DNA from: Candidatus Cloacimonadota bacterium
GTDB taxonomy: Bacteria > Cloacimonadota > Cloacimonadia > Cloacimonadales > TCS61
DNA: 6,073 bases
Direction of reading: 5' to 3'
NCBI GenBank assembly: GCA_029932755.1
Contig: JAOZPK010000120.1
Location: 1 to 6,073 of the forward strand
Under the pieces are notes generated by a model that was not told where the DNA came from, did not search any database, and saw nothing but the letters and a program-made list of their open reading frames with translations. The position numbers and the translations under genes are program-made. Shown one piece after another: positions 4,916 to 6,073 of this stretch (positions are counted from its first letter, which is position 1; each line of letters begins with the position of its first letter).

Positions 4916-6073
4916 CTATCTTTTTGTTTCTTACAATATTTAAAAACAAGACCATAACTTGCTAATCCCAACGAAGTTGCAATTATCCCCATATATAGTT
5001 CATCTACGTTCTGCCAGAATCCGGTTAGATCAATGTTTCGCCATACACTCACCGTGATCACTCCTAAAATACTAGCAAAAACAAATTGGTGATCTTTTAT
5101 TTTTCCTGGAAAGATATATCCATAAAGAACCGGAAGTAATAAACAACTGGCAGAATAACTTCCTAGTGTTTTCCACACAGCTTTGATATTGCCTTCAAAT
5201 ATGATTCCCATTAAAACTGCTAAAACTCCCACAAAGATTATTCCCAAATGATAAAGTGATACTTTTCCTTTCCATTTTTTAGGCATCATATCATAAGAAA
5301 CAGTTGTTCCCGCTATGAAAAGATAGGAATCTAAAGTTGAAAGAATTGTTGCCAAAATACCTGCCAAAACCAAACCTCTGACTCCGTTTGGTAATATTTG
5401 AAGTGCATATATTAAGTAAGCTTTATCGGAAGCTGTTTCCGGAATTACTGCTCTTGCGTACATTGCTCCAGCCGTTGTGCAGATATCAAAAAGTATCCAG
5501 ATAACTGTGGAGATAAGGATTCCTCTCTTGGCTATCTTTATGTTCTTTGCTGCGAAAACTCTCTGATAAAAATTTGGATCAACTAAAGTTGATAGAGCGA
5601 TAAATCCCCATACTAATGTAGTTGCAATTCCCTCTCCTCCTGTAAGTGTGAAATGAGTTGCAGGAAGATTTTCTTTTAAGAAGCTGATTCCCCCAAACAA
5701 TTTATAAGAAAATAGAAGAATTAGAAACACACCGAGACACATTACAAAAAATTGGATTATATCAGAAAAAACAATAGCTCTAAAACCACCATAAAGTGTG
5801 TAAAGAATTACAACTGTTACACCAATGATCATACCCTGCAGAAACGAAATTCCAAATAATGCTTGAATGAGAAGTCCCAAACTTATTACATAAGCAATTG
5901 GTAATACATTGAAAAAATTAAAAACTGCACTAAGCTTTCCTGCCCTTGGTCCGAACATTTTTCCTACTAGGTCAGGGAGTGTAATAGCTTTATATTTGGC
6001 AACTTTATGTACAATGAGAAATGCAAATAGAATATATGAAATATACCAGAAAACTCCTTGAGTAACAAAATTA
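4879..6073 (-). CDS. Sodium:solute symporter (SSS family), 5' end beyond the window
   Basis: An integral membrane Na+-coupled importer of the SGLT/PutP (LeuT-fold) family. The frame stays open upstream of the ATG at 5958 to the right edge and continues to encode family sequence, including WYISYILFAFLIVHK and ITLPDLVGK. The true start is therefore outside the window and about 397 residues are visible, out of a usual 450-550. Diagnostic blocks, numbered from the internal Met at 5958: YTLYGGFRAIVFSDIIQF (53-70), STLVDPNFYQRVFAAK (123-138), and ILATILSTLDSYL (201-213, DNA 5320-5358), the TM8 segment whose Ser/Thr pair contributes to the Na2 site. About ten transmembrane helices are visible. The substrate (sugar, amino acid, nucleoside, carboxylate) cannot be assigned. 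The last 13 residues, DSHEVHEETQRKT, are hydrophilic and come from a palindromic repeat, so they may be a late addition. It is first of the visible genes in the operon. Confidence 0.93.
   Translation of the reverse strand, partial: NFVTQGVFWYISYILFAFLIVHKVAKYKAITLPDLVGKMFGPRAGKLSAVFNFFNVLPIAYVISLGLLIQALFGISFLQGMIIGVTVVILYTLYGGFRAIVFSDIIQFFVMCLGVFLILLFSYKLFGGISFLKENLPATHFTLTGGEGIATTLVWGFIALSTLVDPNFYQRVFAAKNIKIAKRGILISTVIWILFDICTTAGAMYARAVIPETASDKAYLIYALQILPNGVRGLVLAGILATILSTLDSYLFIAGTTVSYDMMPKKWKGKVSLYHLGIIFVGVLAVLMGIIFEGNIKAVWKTLGSYSASCLLLPVLYGYIFPGKIKDHQFVFASILGVITVSVWRNIDLTGFWQNVDELYMGIIATSLGLASYGLVFKYCKKQKDSHEVHEETQRKT

Noticed and set aside
5956..5958. ATG as the start of the symporter
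   Set aside because: The frame continues upstream without a stop to the window edge and encodes conserved transporter sequence, so this Met is internal.

Overview
This is an AT-rich bacterial window. Shine-Dalgarno sites are clear, -35 boxes resemble the sigma-70 TTGACA consensus, and the tRNA genes encode their 3' CCA. No gene identifies the phylum. The mix of a Memo-family protein, a BtpA-family protein in a lineage with no photosynthesis genes in view, and strong A/T bias would fit an uncultured FCB-type or Cloacimonadota-like anaerobe, but that is a weak guess.

Layout. Left (5-1711, minus): one long gene that encodes a complete PdxA-type dehydrogenase fused in frame to a complete class I SAM-dependent methyltransferase. 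A 156-bp divergent intergenic region follows (1712-1867). Next is a Memo-family (AmmeMemoRadiSam protein B) gene on plus (1868-2686). A compact tRNA unit follows, Gly(GCC), Cys(GCA) and Leu(UAA) at 2731-3007, with a candidate promoter in front and a strong intrinsic terminator behind (3013-3042). Then comes a small membrane protein on plus (3135-3626) with motifs resembling the C-terminal half of MBOAT acyltransferases. It converges, with only 5 bp between stop codons, on a minus-strand operon. Read right to left, that operon holds a sodium:solute symporter cut by the right edge (4879 to beyond 6073), a 126-residue four-helix membrane protein (4446-4826), and a BtpA/SgcQ-family TIM-barrel protein (3632-4435).

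How the genes may work together. The minus-strand trio looks like an uptake-plus-metabolism operon: a Na+-coupled importer, an unknown small membrane protein and a cytoplasmic TIM-barrel enzyme. The substrate cannot be read from the sequence. The other genes appear to be independent units. PdxA points to pyridoxal phosphate synthesis or a related 4-phospho-hydroxy-acid oxidation; no other pathway gene is adjacent.

The two observations most worth following are the PdxA-methyltransferase fusion and an imperfect palindromic repeat (4847-4915). One arm of that repeat is translated as the hydrophilic C-terminal tail of the symporter. I see no CRISPR array, insertion sequence, phage gene or recognisable defence system. 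No previously undescribed multi-gene system is evident.
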